64,000 bases of DNA from Molanna angustata. Taxonomy: Eukaryota > Arthropoda > Insecta > Trichoptera > Molannidae. The notes beneath the pieces are model-generated. The model was given only the letters and a program-made list of their open reading frames with translations. It was not told where the DNA came from and searched no databases. A program made the position numbers and the translations under genes. Positions 21,606 to 32,229 of this stretch are shown piece after piece. Position 1 is the first letter of the stretch, and each line of letters starts with the position of its first letter. Location: NCBI GenBank assembly GCA_963576475.1, contig OY754982.1, forward strand, positions 23,001,836-23,065,835. Reading direction: 5' to 3'.

Positions 21606-22680
21606 CCTACTCTTTGTATTAAATACATGTCGCTGCTATTATGTAGACACCTACCTTCAACAGAGAGGTATGTATCACGAATATAGTTAGGTATACTATA
21701 TACAGCTATTAGCTATACAACGCGAAGTTATACGTGCCTTGGTGGAGACTGACGCGCGTGACGTCGTCGTCTCCAGAACCCCGTATAACACTTTCTATCT
21801 GCACTCGCAACAATAATCAGTTATTCGTCCTTAATTACTTAAGGGCGTGATATGCAGTTTACTTAACCTCGGGATCAGCCAAAAAACAGGCGGAGAAATA
21901 TTAATAGCAAAGCTGTACCTACTTAGTCAATAGTAATAATATACTCTCTCGATAGTTCTTGTTAACAGTAGATAGTAATATTTTCTCTCGATAGTTCTAT
22001 TTCATAGTAGAGACAGTAACATTCTCTCACGATATTTCTTTTTAAAGAGTTTATTTATTTATTTATATTAAGGAAACAAACAGCTTAATACAGTATAAGG
22101 TAATAATAACGAAATATTAACAATGATGTGTTTCCACAATAGAGTACACAGGTAAAAATAAATATTATATAAGAAGTAAGTATTATAAGAATAATGTATA
22201 CCTACAGCCTCTACAGGATGAGGTAGGATGGAGTTAAGAGGGAAGAGAGAGTGCAGAAGGATAGTAATAATATATATTCTCTCACGATAGTTATTTTTAA
22301 ACAATTGATAGTTATATTATGTATCTTACAATAGTTCTTGTATAACGGTGCCTTGTTTGTGGTAAATTATTTTATCAACCGAATTAAAGAAAGCAGGAGG
22401 TTATCAAGTCGATGTGAATATTGTTTTTAATTGTTATGAATAGCTACAAATCTACAAACATATTTTATTTTACTAAATACGAACAAATTATGCAGAAATA
22501 GTCTTTCATTCCTAATATTCTTATTTTTATATTTCAGAACCCATTCAATATTCGAGAGACTACAATACAAGTTGATTTGAGCTGATGATTCTAAATCGGA
22601 CTGTGTACCTTTCTTCATGCCTTCTTCAAATTTAGAAAAATAAACAAAATTAATTATATCTTTATCGACACGCGGCAACG
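21606..22680 (-). other. intergenic with antisense LINE 3' end at ~22030-22260
   Basis: TTTATTTATTTATTTATATT at about 22052 heads a segment that resembles other antisense LINE 3' ends in this window (27770, 32230, 47490). Repeats of ACTCTCTCGATAGTTCTT occur at 21943-22050 and 22278-22290. No gene. Confidence 0.4.
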
Positions 22681-22689
22681 TTGCACATT

Positions 22690-23029
22690 CCATCGGCTGA
22701 ACATGCGCGACGGTGCCGGTGACGTCACGCGGTCGATAATATTATTATGGCCGCTCAGAGGGGCCCCTTCGTCCCGCCCATCTCGCCCGCCCCGGCCGGG
22801 TGCTGTTGGCCGTTCGCCGATCAGTCATTCGGAAACCTTCGTACAGTGCGCTCATCTCTATCTATACTTGTCCAGTGCGTTAGCGATAGTTACGTGCCGC
22901 AACACGAGTTGTTAAGTTTTCCTGTGTAACATGTAACTCTGGAGAAGCCAAGTTGAGTGTGAAGCAAGCAAAGAGTAGGTACCGTGTCAGAAGAGAGGGA
23001 AGAAGGGAGGTAGATAAAAAAGTAACGAG
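22690..23029 (+). promoter_or_regulatory. IRF2BP promoter and 5' UTR
   Basis: A GC-rich, CpG-rich block abuts the IRF2BP start codon. It contains a perfect CRE palindrome TGACGTCA at 22720-22727 and a good arthropod initiator TCAGTC at 22821-22826, which would place transcription start near 22823 and give a leader of about 207 nt. No TATA box is seen at -30, as expected of a broadly expressed gene. The start site is inferred, not shown. Confidence 0.55.
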
Positions 23030-23618
23030 ATGTCCGTCATGCAGATAGGTCAGGCCAAGCGGCAGCACTGTTATTTGTGCGACCTGCCGCGGATGCCGTG
23101 GGCCATGCTGCACGACTTCTCGGAGCCGGTCTGTCGGGGGTGCGTCAACTATGAGGGGGCAGACCGCATAGAGGTGGTGCTAGACGGGGCACGACAGATG
23201 AAGAGGGCCCACGGGTTCCAAGAGGGGCGGGGCGGCGCCGCCAAAGCTCACCGCCTCGAGGGCCACCAAAACGGGGCACAGCCTCCCCCCGCGGGACACC
23301 ACCAGCTAGGGTTGCCCCTTCACCATGCTCGGTCAGGTCTCCTGGCGGAGTACGGCAGCCGGGCGCACCCCTTACACCACCGCCCTCCGGTCCCGCTAGG
23401 GCTGAAGCGCGGCGCTCCGGACCACCCCGAACACGAGGAGCACCACGAGGCGGCCAAAAGGCTAGCAGAGGAGCACCCTAGGCCGCCCCTTACTCGAGGA
23501 GAATCTTTACCCGCCGTATCACTAGCCGCGCCATTCGCTCAGGAGAGAGCCTTCAAACAGGACAAACACCCCATCAGAGCACCGTCCTTTGATACGGCTA
23601 CTGGATTCAAACCAAATG
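23030..23618 (+). CDS. IRF2BP orthologue, exon 1 (N-terminal zinc finger)
   Basis: Encodes residues 1-196 plus one base. The N-terminal IRF2BP zinc finger is clear: C14-x2-C17 ... C35-x2-C38 in [20 protein letters not shown] and [16 protein letters not shown], followed by [14 protein letters not shown]. The rest is a Gly/Pro/His-rich, disordered region. Vertebrate IRF2BP1, IRF2BP2 and IRF2BPL are nuclear transcriptional co-regulators, repressing with IRF2 and others. The C-terminal RING is encoded by exons 3-4. The whole protein is 437 aa, shorter than the ~580-aa human forms because the middle is shorter. ATG 23030 is chosen because the zinc finger always lies at the extreme N-terminus. The donor is GTGAGT at 23619. 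Confidence 0.95.
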
Positions 23619-24488
23619 GTGAGTTTAATATTAATTATATTTTTAATATTTTTGGTTTAGTAGGATAGCAATTAGTTAATCTAATAAGGCGTTTATACAT
23701 ATATACTTAATACATTATTAGACTTAAAGGTAGAGTTTAGAAGAAAACTAGTCAGTAGCACTGCATTATTTCTTGGTTTATATCAGGTAGCCATGTACAT
23801 AACTTTATTTATAATGAAATAGTTTTAGACGAAAATAATTTCCCCAGAAGTTCTACTAAAAGGTTTTTTAAAGGAGATAATCCATGCTCACAGAGAAATA
23901 TGATAGGGACAATAAATTATTAGGAGTTGAAGCATGTAAATTTGTAGCAATATCTGCACCCCTTCCATACCAAACACTTTTAGCGAAGGTAGACAAAAAT
24001 GTGGTATATTTTCTTAAAATTCCATCGAAACATTTTTTATTGATTCAAAATAAAATTTATATGTTTCTATAGTCGTTTAATTTTTTTATATTTTAGCACA
24101 ATAATAATTGTTTCAGTCACACATCATGCACATAGTAATGCGTACATTTTTGATTTTTTTTTTGTATAAAATATTTATGCAAGATGTAATTATCTATACT
24201 TTCTGACATCTAAATAAAAATAAACTTACATAAATTATAATTCGTAAAATGGTAGTATGTACAATTAAGTTCTTTTCAAACGTAAGATCTAATAAATAAA
24301 TAACTGTATTTTTCGTAAATGTTGAAAATTAATAGACATTACCCTTAGATTATATGTAAATTCTATGACATTACCCGATACTTCGGTTCTCGTCAAATTT
24401 TTTCCTGATACCTTATTAAAATTTTAACGTTATAAAATTATTTTTAATAATAATAAACTATTAATTAATTAAATATAATATTGATAAT

Positions 24489-24690
24489 GAACACTTCCTT
24501 GCACCCTGCGCAAGTGGCGAGTTTATTGCCGTATGGCAATTTCTTCCAACTAACCAGTGTTTCCAGCCCAGAGAAGCAATATTTGCGTGAGAAATGAATT
24601 TAAATAAATTTCTCCTCTGCTGGGAATCGAACTCAGGACGCCCGCACAGAAACCCAACGGCTTACCAACTGTGCCACGGCGGTATTTATT
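24489..24690 (-). mobile_element. tRNA-derived SINE, family S2
   Basis: The minus strand has an A box (TGGCACAGTTGG) and a B box (GAGTTCGATTCCCAGC), then a body with AAATTGCCATACGGCAATAA and a tail GCGCAGGGTGCAAGGAAGTG. It closely matches 34744-34950 and 60045-60245. Confidence 0.8.
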
Positions 24691-25550
24691 TTATTATTTG
24701 TATAACCGCAATTGCTGGCACAAATTTTATTAATAATATTATTTTTTTTAAATTTTCCACAAAAATATTGTGTATTTAGTCTGTCAATAGTAGATGCCTA
24801 TTTTTTTAACCATTGTCATCAATTTGGTAATCTAGTCTTTTTTGTTTATTTGAATTAAACCTTTTTTAATATTAATAAATATTTTCTGAACATAAAAAAA
24901 TAAGTACAAAAGAAATAATATTGGAGGTATCGTTAAAGTAAGGACCAAAGTTTAAACAATATCGATTTTACCGGATTAATATAAAAACACAATTTGTTTT
25001 TAAATATCAATTTAATTGATTACCTACTTATGTTCATGTTTTTAGATGATTCTATGTCAAGTTCAAAACGTCATGCTTGTCAACATTTAAAATTGAAGCA
25101 TTTCCTAGTCACTTATGACAGTCCAGAGTAGTGCAAATAGAATTTTAATTATAAAAAAACATCTCGAGTATCTATGGAAAACTTGAATTGAATAGTATGT
25201 TGCCAACCAGACGATCATAGTCACTTGCTTATTTTCAAAAGGTTTAGGTACCTTCGTAAATCTTATGACTGCTATAAAAAGAACATAGGAATAGGACGTC
25301 ATAGGACGTATATGATTCACAAATTAATTATATTCTCAAATTTTTGATTTCAGTAGATTCAGTTTTGTTTTATATGTAGATGCATTATGTTGTACATAAT
25401 CTGTGTGATTTCACGTTTGAATATAATAGGTGATTACTAAGTATGCAATAAGTAAAAAATAAACTGAGGGCACACCTTTCAAAGTTTTGGTTTAGTAGAT
25501 AATGAGCTCAATTCTGAACACGCGTTAGCGTTTTAATACACATAAAATCT

Positions 25551-25842
25551 TTTTTTTTTAACAGATTTTTATTTATCTCAATAGAGACGAAGTTGGAATA
25601 TTTATTGTAGGAGAACCGGGAAATCAAGGCACCTACAGGGCTTACGACCTGTCATCGGCTGGTTTACGTGATCACTTTATGCGCTTGCGCAACGTTCACC
25701 AATTATGCCTTTTTAATGAGATCCCTATCAATTCAATTTTGAAAGTTCTAGGTGCCTGTAGGTGCCTTGATTTCCCGGTTCTCCTACAATAAATATTCCA
25801 ACTTCGTCTCTATTGAGATAATTAAAAATCTGTTAAAAATAT
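25551..25842. mobile_element. MITE with ~80-bp inverted repeats
   Basis: The ends are TTAACAGATTTTTATTTATC and, inverted, TTAACAGATTTTTAATTATC. Shared arms run on through ATAGAGACGAAGTTGGAATA and GAGAACCGGGAAATCAAGGC. The unique centre includes CGACCTGTCATCGGCTGGTT. A diverged second copy is at about 46510-46945. Confidence 0.85.
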
Positions 25843-27329
25843 CTTTGACTCCCGACAGGGAAAAAAATCCAATGTTTGCGCATATGCAATTATAAAAATA
25901 TTCGACACATAAAATCATTATAGACAAAAATGTTTTCGGCAGAACTGTCACATTAAACTGTGTATATTATCCATTTTATAACACACGATGTTACTTTGTG
26001 GTTTCAATCTAATTTTCTATTCTTAACATGGATTAAAATTTTCAACACTTGATATTATTAAAAAGTTAATTAACATTTATTTACAATTTTAACAGTTTTT
26101 AATTTTGAATTTTTTACACTTTGTCTTTTACTCAAATTGTGTTTAAATTGTATTAAATGATTATATAGGTTATTATAAAATAACAGAGATTAAGAACATC
26201 GTCGGCAAATGTATTTTTTTTTATAAAAATATGAATTTTTGACATTTATACATACATTGATTTTCACGAACCCGTTTGTCGGTTTAAATATACCTACATA
26301 TTTTACCTACATTTTTATAATTATATTGAAAAGTATTTTTATATTTTGAAGTCTAATTTTGAACAAATGTGTTATATGGTTATATGTAGATAAAAATGCG
26401 ATCTTGAATGATGTCATAAAATAATCATGATGTTTAAAATCTTTCACTTACCTCAAAATTGCTTGAACACAATAAAACCAAACCTCCAAATGACAACAAA
26501 CTGGCGAAAATTTACAGTGTTTACCATATAAATCGGAATTCTTACTAAATTTGACATTTCCATAATATTAAATTTAGTGCATGTTCAGAATTTGTATTAT
26601 ACCAGATGTAAAAAATGTACTTTTTTACATCTTAATATATATGTATACCTACAAATATGGTGGGTGGTGGGCATGTTTATCGTAGGACCATAGAATTATA
26701 ATATACAATTCTATGCGTAGTATATTATAATTCTATTCGTAGGACATGGTAGGAATTTCACTTTCACATTCATTATTCGCACTGTGGAACGTTGCGCACA
26801 TATTTAGTTGATCTCGTTTATATTAAATCAAACCGTTTATATATTCGATATAGGAAAAAAGGACTGACATACATGTTTTGTATAGAAAACAAAATATCTT
26901 ATTATAATATTAAATCCATTTTATTAAACACTAGTGATGCTCTTTTCTCATTTTGATTTCCTTTATTTTATTTAATTTTCGGAATAACAAGAAATACATA
27001 TAATAAATAAATTTGATATTCATAAAAAATTTAGTGCGTTTTCAGAATTGGAACCAATTAAGTTTGTTTTGCGTGTTTGATTATAATAAGGCACATTCCT
27101 CTGCCATGTTGTGTGATAAGTTAACTAATAACTGATATGCAAATGTCTAATGTACGTGTCTGATATTTACTTACATAATTTAATGGCTCGCCGTGCAAGG
27201 TACAACAAAACAAACATAAGTATTTTTTATACCTACCGCGCTGTACATACATTTTCACGTCGAACGTAACGATAATATTATTATTATTTGATGTGTCTTG
27301 GCTGTGTGTATAGAAATAAATAAAATAGT

Positions 27330-27500
27330 GAATCGTAACCAAACCGGTCTCGGGCTCGTTTGTGTCGTCGTGTGGCGGGTAAATTTTGTTTTCGATAATA
27401 CACGATGGCAGCGCCTCCTGGCGGCAGATCGGCGGCACTCGATCAAAAGGTCGCGGTGACGTCACAGGCCTTGCCTCGGCTACAGTCACGTGATCACGAC
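27330..27500. promoter_or_regulatory. GC-rich patch in IRF2BP intron 1 with CRE
   Basis: A GC-rich island in AT-rich intron. It holds a perfect TGACGTCA at 27457-27464 and CACGTG at about 27487-27492. It is a candidate enhancer or alternative promoter; the function is inferred. Confidence 0.35.
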
Positions 27501-27764
27501 GGGCTAATAATAAAATGCTAAACTCGGACATCTCATCAATTTTACTATGTGACGTAGTTAGTATTATTTTATTATTGTTACAACTGTGTATGTACAACGG
27601 GTCAGATTATAATAAAATTTACTTGCCAACCTTACCGTCTATTTACATAATATGTATATTATATTTAGGACTATGAATTTTAGTCTTTTTGTTAACTCGA
27701 TAAAAATATTGTATTTTTCGATTTCTAGTTCCAGCTTTTTATGATCAGATATAATAATATGTTT

Positions 27765-28260
27765 ATTTATTATTTATTTATTACAAAAAGACATATTTTA
27801 CATAAAAAAAAATACATAGCAAAAAAGAAATAAAAACACTTTATAATATGACTTCCTTCAAAAAGAGATAAACTCGTGTTTTGAAGGGAGTTGCAACTAT
27901 TTACACAATATAGAACAAAAACAAAATAATCATAGGTAACAAAAAACATACTTAAAAATAATATATTACTTACCTAACGAATACAAATAAAATTGTAACT
28001 AAAATTCTAAACATTTTATTATCAAATTAGGTATTTTAGAGTTTATAAAAATATTATATAGTTTTGTGAACCACAAAAAGTAGGTATTGAACTTAATAGT
28101 TTTTTTTATCAACTGTCGCAGGTATATATTGTTCCATGGACCAGCAAAAAATATTTTGTGGGCCTTGCAATAACTTACAATTTATTTCAAGACTGTTTAA
28201 CTCGAGAGAAAAGTACATACCTACAGTAAAACATCTCAGATTTTTCACTTTCTAAATTTA
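27765..28260 (-). mobile_element. probable antisense LINE 3' region
   Basis: It starts TTTATTTATTATTTATTTAT, followed by purine-poor repeat-like sequence containing ATATTTTGTGGGCCTTGCAA. It resembles the other TTTA-headed antisense segments. No coding frame survives. Confidence 0.4.
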
Positions 28261-28499
28261 CATTATGTATATTTTTTTAATTATTACCCGACAAATTTCG
28301 ACAATGCCATTTTGTGTAACTACACCATGAATTAATTACTAAAAATATAACATTTTAAGTTATATTACCTAAGCCTCCTAGTACATTCGATGGAAAGCAA
28401 ATACTAGTATTCGCTAGAAAGTTATATACTAGTATTTGTATAGATATCGTAAAAACGACTTGTATTACCCGCGTGGGTGCGTAGATCGTCAATTTGTGT

Positions 28500-28720
28500 T
28501 TTTTTTTTGCTTGGTTGGCATTTGTGCAAACTGCCCCCCTCCCCTAGACGGCGAAAATGCTCAAGAAGTTTGGTGGAATCTATACTTATGATACCTACAT
28601 GTCAGAGTAGATTTTCATAATAATGTACTAAATGTCGCAGTTAGCAAATTTTGTATGAATCGAAGTGAGGATTTTTTCCGCGGGACTTTTGACAACAAGG
28701 TGGGCAGACCACATCGTTTT
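28500..28720. repeat. two dispersed repeat pieces
   Basis: 28505-28580 (TTGGTTGGCATTTGTGCAAA, CTGCCCCCCTCCCC) is a diverged relative of the MITE at 4495. 28605-28715 (TGTCGCAGTTAGCAAATTTT, GTATGAATCGAAGTGAGGAT) recurs at 29797-29900 and inside 46030-46150. Confidence 0.55.
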
Positions 28721-28734
28721 TGTACAGAGAATAT

Positions 28735-28840
28735 CGACTCATGTTCGTGGCTCAGTTGGTTGGGTATCTGAATGCTGATCCAAAGGTCCCGGGTTCGATT
28801 CCCGGTGGAGACACAGTTTTTAATTGTGTTTTAGAAAACA
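28735..28840 (+). mobile_element. tRNA-derived SINE, family S1
   Basis: A box TGGCTCAGTTGG (28748-28759) and B box GGTTCGATTCC (28792-28802) are perfect pol III promoter elements, followed by CGGTGGAGACACAGTTTTTA. It looks tRNA-like over the head but lacks a well-formed acceptor stem, and its tail recurs elsewhere (59845, 36717), so it is a SINE and not a tRNA gene. Confidence 0.8.
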
Positions 28841-29329
28841 ACGTTCAGTCAAACGATATCTTTCCGAGAAAGTATCATTATTCATTACCTATAATTATTA
28901 TAAAATTACAACATTATTATATTCTGTCAACTCTCCCTTCCCTTCTTCTAACAAAATTTACAGTTACTGAATTTTGTAAATCAACTGTTCTTTTTATACA
29001 ACTAGGTACACCCATCAATCCTAAGAATTTATCATATTTATCGAGAAACCAATTATAGTGGATCCAACCTAACATAACCTATTTTAAAAGATGGTCAGGT
29101 AGATGCCTACCCACCCAGGCATGAATAATGTTCTAACGGTAATTCGTTATAGATACTACCATAAAACCACTTTCTAGTCGTAAAATCCTAATAATAATCA
29201 TAACAGTAACCATAAAAATGCCTCAGGGCAACAAAAAATGGTCTAAGGTTTACAATGCATAATCCTGTTACGTCCCTGTTGGTTTTTTTGATAGATTTGT
29301 ATTATTATCGTTTGTCGGGCGCATAGGTA

Positions 29330-29560
29330 CCTATTGGGACCGTTGCGCATGCGTCTCGGCCATGTTGTGCGTATGACTGTGTATGTGTGCGTGCAACAGA
29401 CGTGCGTGATGGAATCGCATTCTTCACAGTCGTTGCATATGTGTTGGTGCAGTCACTGGGGCGGATGTTCAATACATGTAGCTCAGTATATACGTATTAT
29501 TATATACAAACAAAACGTCTTCGCGTGAGTGTGTTGGTGGGCCGGTCGTGACGTCACCCG
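29330..29560. promoter_or_regulatory. GC-richer patch in IRF2BP intron 1 with NRF1-like and CRE sites
   Basis: Contains TTGCGCATGCGTC (NRF1/ewg-type word) at about 29344 and a perfect TGACGTCA at 29549-29556 in GGTCGTGACGTCACCCG. It is a candidate intronic regulatory element or alternative promoter. Confidence 0.3.
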
Positions 29561-30079
29561 CTGCTCTGTTATATACATCATAATAAATGTACTCATGCAT
29601 GTATATGGTGAACGAAGCGAGTAAATACACTTGCAAGTTTTTTATTGCGGCCAAATACGCTCGCATACACAAACGATACTATTGTGCGGTCGAGCAATGT
29701 AACTTACAATTAATTATATCACTCGTTCTAATTTCTATGGAATTAAATTCGAAAATATTTGAAAAAGAAAATGAAATATCGCTGTGACCTTTCAACATAG
29801 ATTCTCATAATATAATATACTAGATGTCGCAGTTACCAAATTTTGTATGAATCAAAGTGAGGATATTTTACAAGGTGGGCAAAAAACATGTTTTTTTTTA
29901 TAGAGAATAACGACTAATGTGAATTGTTTTCGGATTTATTTGTCGAAAAAAAAAAACACTTTGTTCATTAAGATTTAGAGAACAGTTATATAGGAAGTGT
30001 TGAAATGTATGGAAAACTGCAATATGTTGCCAACCAAGAAATCAAACGCGCGATATACCATGACTCGCTCATTGCACGG

Positions 30080-30262
30080 AGTACTCCATTATATATTCTT
30101 CTTCGTTTCCTCAATGCGAAGGTATGGGGCCGTCAATAGACAGAACGTTTCGTCTCCAGTCCTCTCTGCCCTCCGCAGCTCGCACTGCCGAATAAAGGTC
30201 ATTCCCGGTCATCTCCTTAATTTGGTCACACCATCTCGGCAGAGATCTGCCTCTACTTCTTT
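30080..30262 (-). repeat. probable antisense retroelement fragment beside the hAT
   Basis: The GC-richer sequence TCGTCTCCAGTCCTCTCTGC..GGTCACACCATCTCGGCAGA has the look of an antisense LINE or SINE tail ending at the hAT target site. It is not classified. Confidence 0.35.
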
Positions 30263-30689
30263 TTCATCTAGTACAGGGGTGGCGAACCTTTTTGGGTTCG
30301 CGTGCCAAAAATCCTCAAATATTATTTCTCGATTGTCTGGCGTGCCTAAGCAGTAAAAAAACACAAAATAGAAAAAATAAAAAATGAGTTTTTTTTCTGA
30401 ATTTTATTAACAAGCTTAAAAATTACAATAGATTTTCTTATAAACTAGTTGCATGTAACACATGAGATCCAACTGTCGATAGCGATAGTATGTATAGTTG
30501 AAGAATATGTACCAAACTATAAACCCATAGATACAAATTATTGAATATGTTCAGATATTTTGTTATCTATACAACATATGTAGGTATGTATGTCAAGATA
30601 GGATAGTATGGAGGAAGATCCTTTTTCCTACCCAGAATATGCAAATAGCATGATGGTATGTATGTATGTTTGGAGTCGAAGTATCAAAC

Positions 30690-31490
30690 TATTAAGTCTT
30701 CTTACATATTGTGTATAGGCGACTGCCATACAAAATGTATGAAGCGATGTCGTCACTAAATTCAATTTTTAAAAAAATTGTTAAAAAAAAATTGAGATCT
30801 TCTACTACATTGCTGATATTTTTTATAGAAAATTAAATTATCTAGTTGGGGTGTTTCGGCTTTTTTCGATAATTGTAAAAGTTTTGGAAATATAGGCAGT
30901 TAAACTCATAAATTTATCATAAAAAAAATATTTTTCTTAATAAAAAATGTTTGAGAAACCCTGGAATTTTTTTGAAAAAACTAATTTGAGATTTTGTATT
31001 TGTCTATGTTTGTACCAATTTTCAGCGTTCTAGCGTTTATGGTTTCTGAGATATATGGAAAAATAAAATAAAAATTCAAATGTTGATAACCCCTGACTGA
31101 AACAAAAATTCAAAATTCCGAGTATAAAAGTTTTGTAGGCCTGTAACTGTTTATATATTCTGAAATTTTAGGCTCTGTTTATTGAGCGGATCAAAAGTTA
31201 TAAGGGGGGGACGGACACACAGACACACACACACACAGACACACACACACACAGACACACACACAGACACACACACAGACACACGAAATGTTCTACTCCG
31301 AATTCTGAGTAAATCCGTGTATGGAACATATATGCTGCGAAGCCTCTAAGTTGGTGTTTTTGGACTTCAAAGTTGGAAAAGCCGTGAAAAAAGTAGACCT
31401 CTCCATACAATTCTCGCGTATTCTGGCTTGATACATTGTCGATATGTTAAGAGAACAAAGTTCTCCTGAACAAATCGACAGTTGGATAAA
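30690..31490 (+). repeat. long dispersed repeat, copy 1 (inverted partner at 40855)
   Basis: From AGTATCAAACTATTAAGTC through TGGGCTCTgTTTATTGAGCG-like words, CGAAATGTTCTACTCCGAAT and ACTTCAAAGTTGGAAAAGCC to TGTTCTCTTAACATATCGAC-type sequence. The same order appears in reverse complement at 40855-41445. Copy 1 has an (ACACAGAC)n expansion at 31205-31285. Confidence 0.75.
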
Positions 31491-31528
31491 ATCGTAATCA
31501 TTAAAAGTAGGTACACATTAGTTATTTA

Positions 31529-31855
31529 TCAATGAGATTTTTGCTGTTGTACATTCGATGACAATTTCTTAATATCTGGTTCATATTTCGTCACTTTTAG
31601 TAATACACATGACCAACTGGATTCATCAGTCATTCTATTCCTTGTATTACATTTTATGAAATTCATTTCTGAAAATAATGACTCACAAGCATAATATGTA
31701 GATGAGAAAATTGATAATATTGCTCTCCCTAGTTTTTTTTTAAATCGCTAAAGACTTCTGGAATGGCGTTCCAAGTTCTCATTATTTCTTCTTCTGCATT
31801 TTTATTAATTATGTTCGTTAATCGATCACTATTATTTCCTTCGCGTGCCATCCAA
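31529..31855 (-). pseudogene. hAT transposase C-terminal (dimerisation) fragment
   Basis: The minus strand reads AEEEIMRTWNAIPEVFSDLK, then after a frameshift GRAILSIFSSTYYACESLFS, EMNFIKCNTRNRMTDESSWS and CVLLKVTKYEPDIKKLSSNV, ending with TGA at 31531-31529. This is the hATC region, in the style of hAT proteins related to GTF2IRD2/ZBED-type genes (STYxCExxFSxMxxIKxxxRxRLTDE). The upstream catalytic part is missing, so it is inactive. Confidence 0.85.
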
Positions 31856-32229
31856 ATTATCAAACGTGCCACGTCGGGCACGCGTGCCCTAGGTTCGCCA
31901 CCCCTGATCTAGTATATTATATGGAAATCTTTGCCTTCTAATATTATATAATATCTATACAGTTATAATAGAACGAATTATAATAAATAGTACATATACT
32001 TGAGTTCTTGATTGATTAATTAAGTATTTGACTGTTTTATGTATGGTGATTTATGTTATAAAAATAAGGTTATAAAAATAGAAATTCAAAAATATATTTT
32101 TGTTGGGGCAAAAATAAAACAAGTGTATGGAAATATTGAGCATTTCATTTAGTCAAATTGTTATGCAAATTGTGTTATTGTTTTTTCATGATAAGATAGA
32201 ACCTTCTATTGTATTCGAGAATTAGGCGG

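Larger units (their letters stand above)
30274..31906 (-). mobile_element. hAT DNA transposon remnant with 8-bp target duplication
   Basis: The ends are CAGGGGTGGCGAACC and, inverted, the same 15 bp (GGTTCGCCACCCCTG). Both flanks carry the identical 8 bp ATCTAGTA (30266-30273 and 31907-31914), the hallmark of hAT insertion. The right half encodes the transposase C-terminus on the minus strand. The middle (about 30445-31490) is occupied by later insertions, including a LINE 3' end and a long dispersed repeat. Confidence 0.93.

Noticed and set aside
28748..28802. Possible genuine tRNA gene
   Set aside because: A and B boxes are perfect, but the acceptor stem is not convincing and the 3' body recurs at 59845 and 36717, so it is a SINE.
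31198..31290. (ACACAGAC)n tract as a regulatory element
   Set aside because: An ordinary microsatellite expansion within a dispersed repeat copy.
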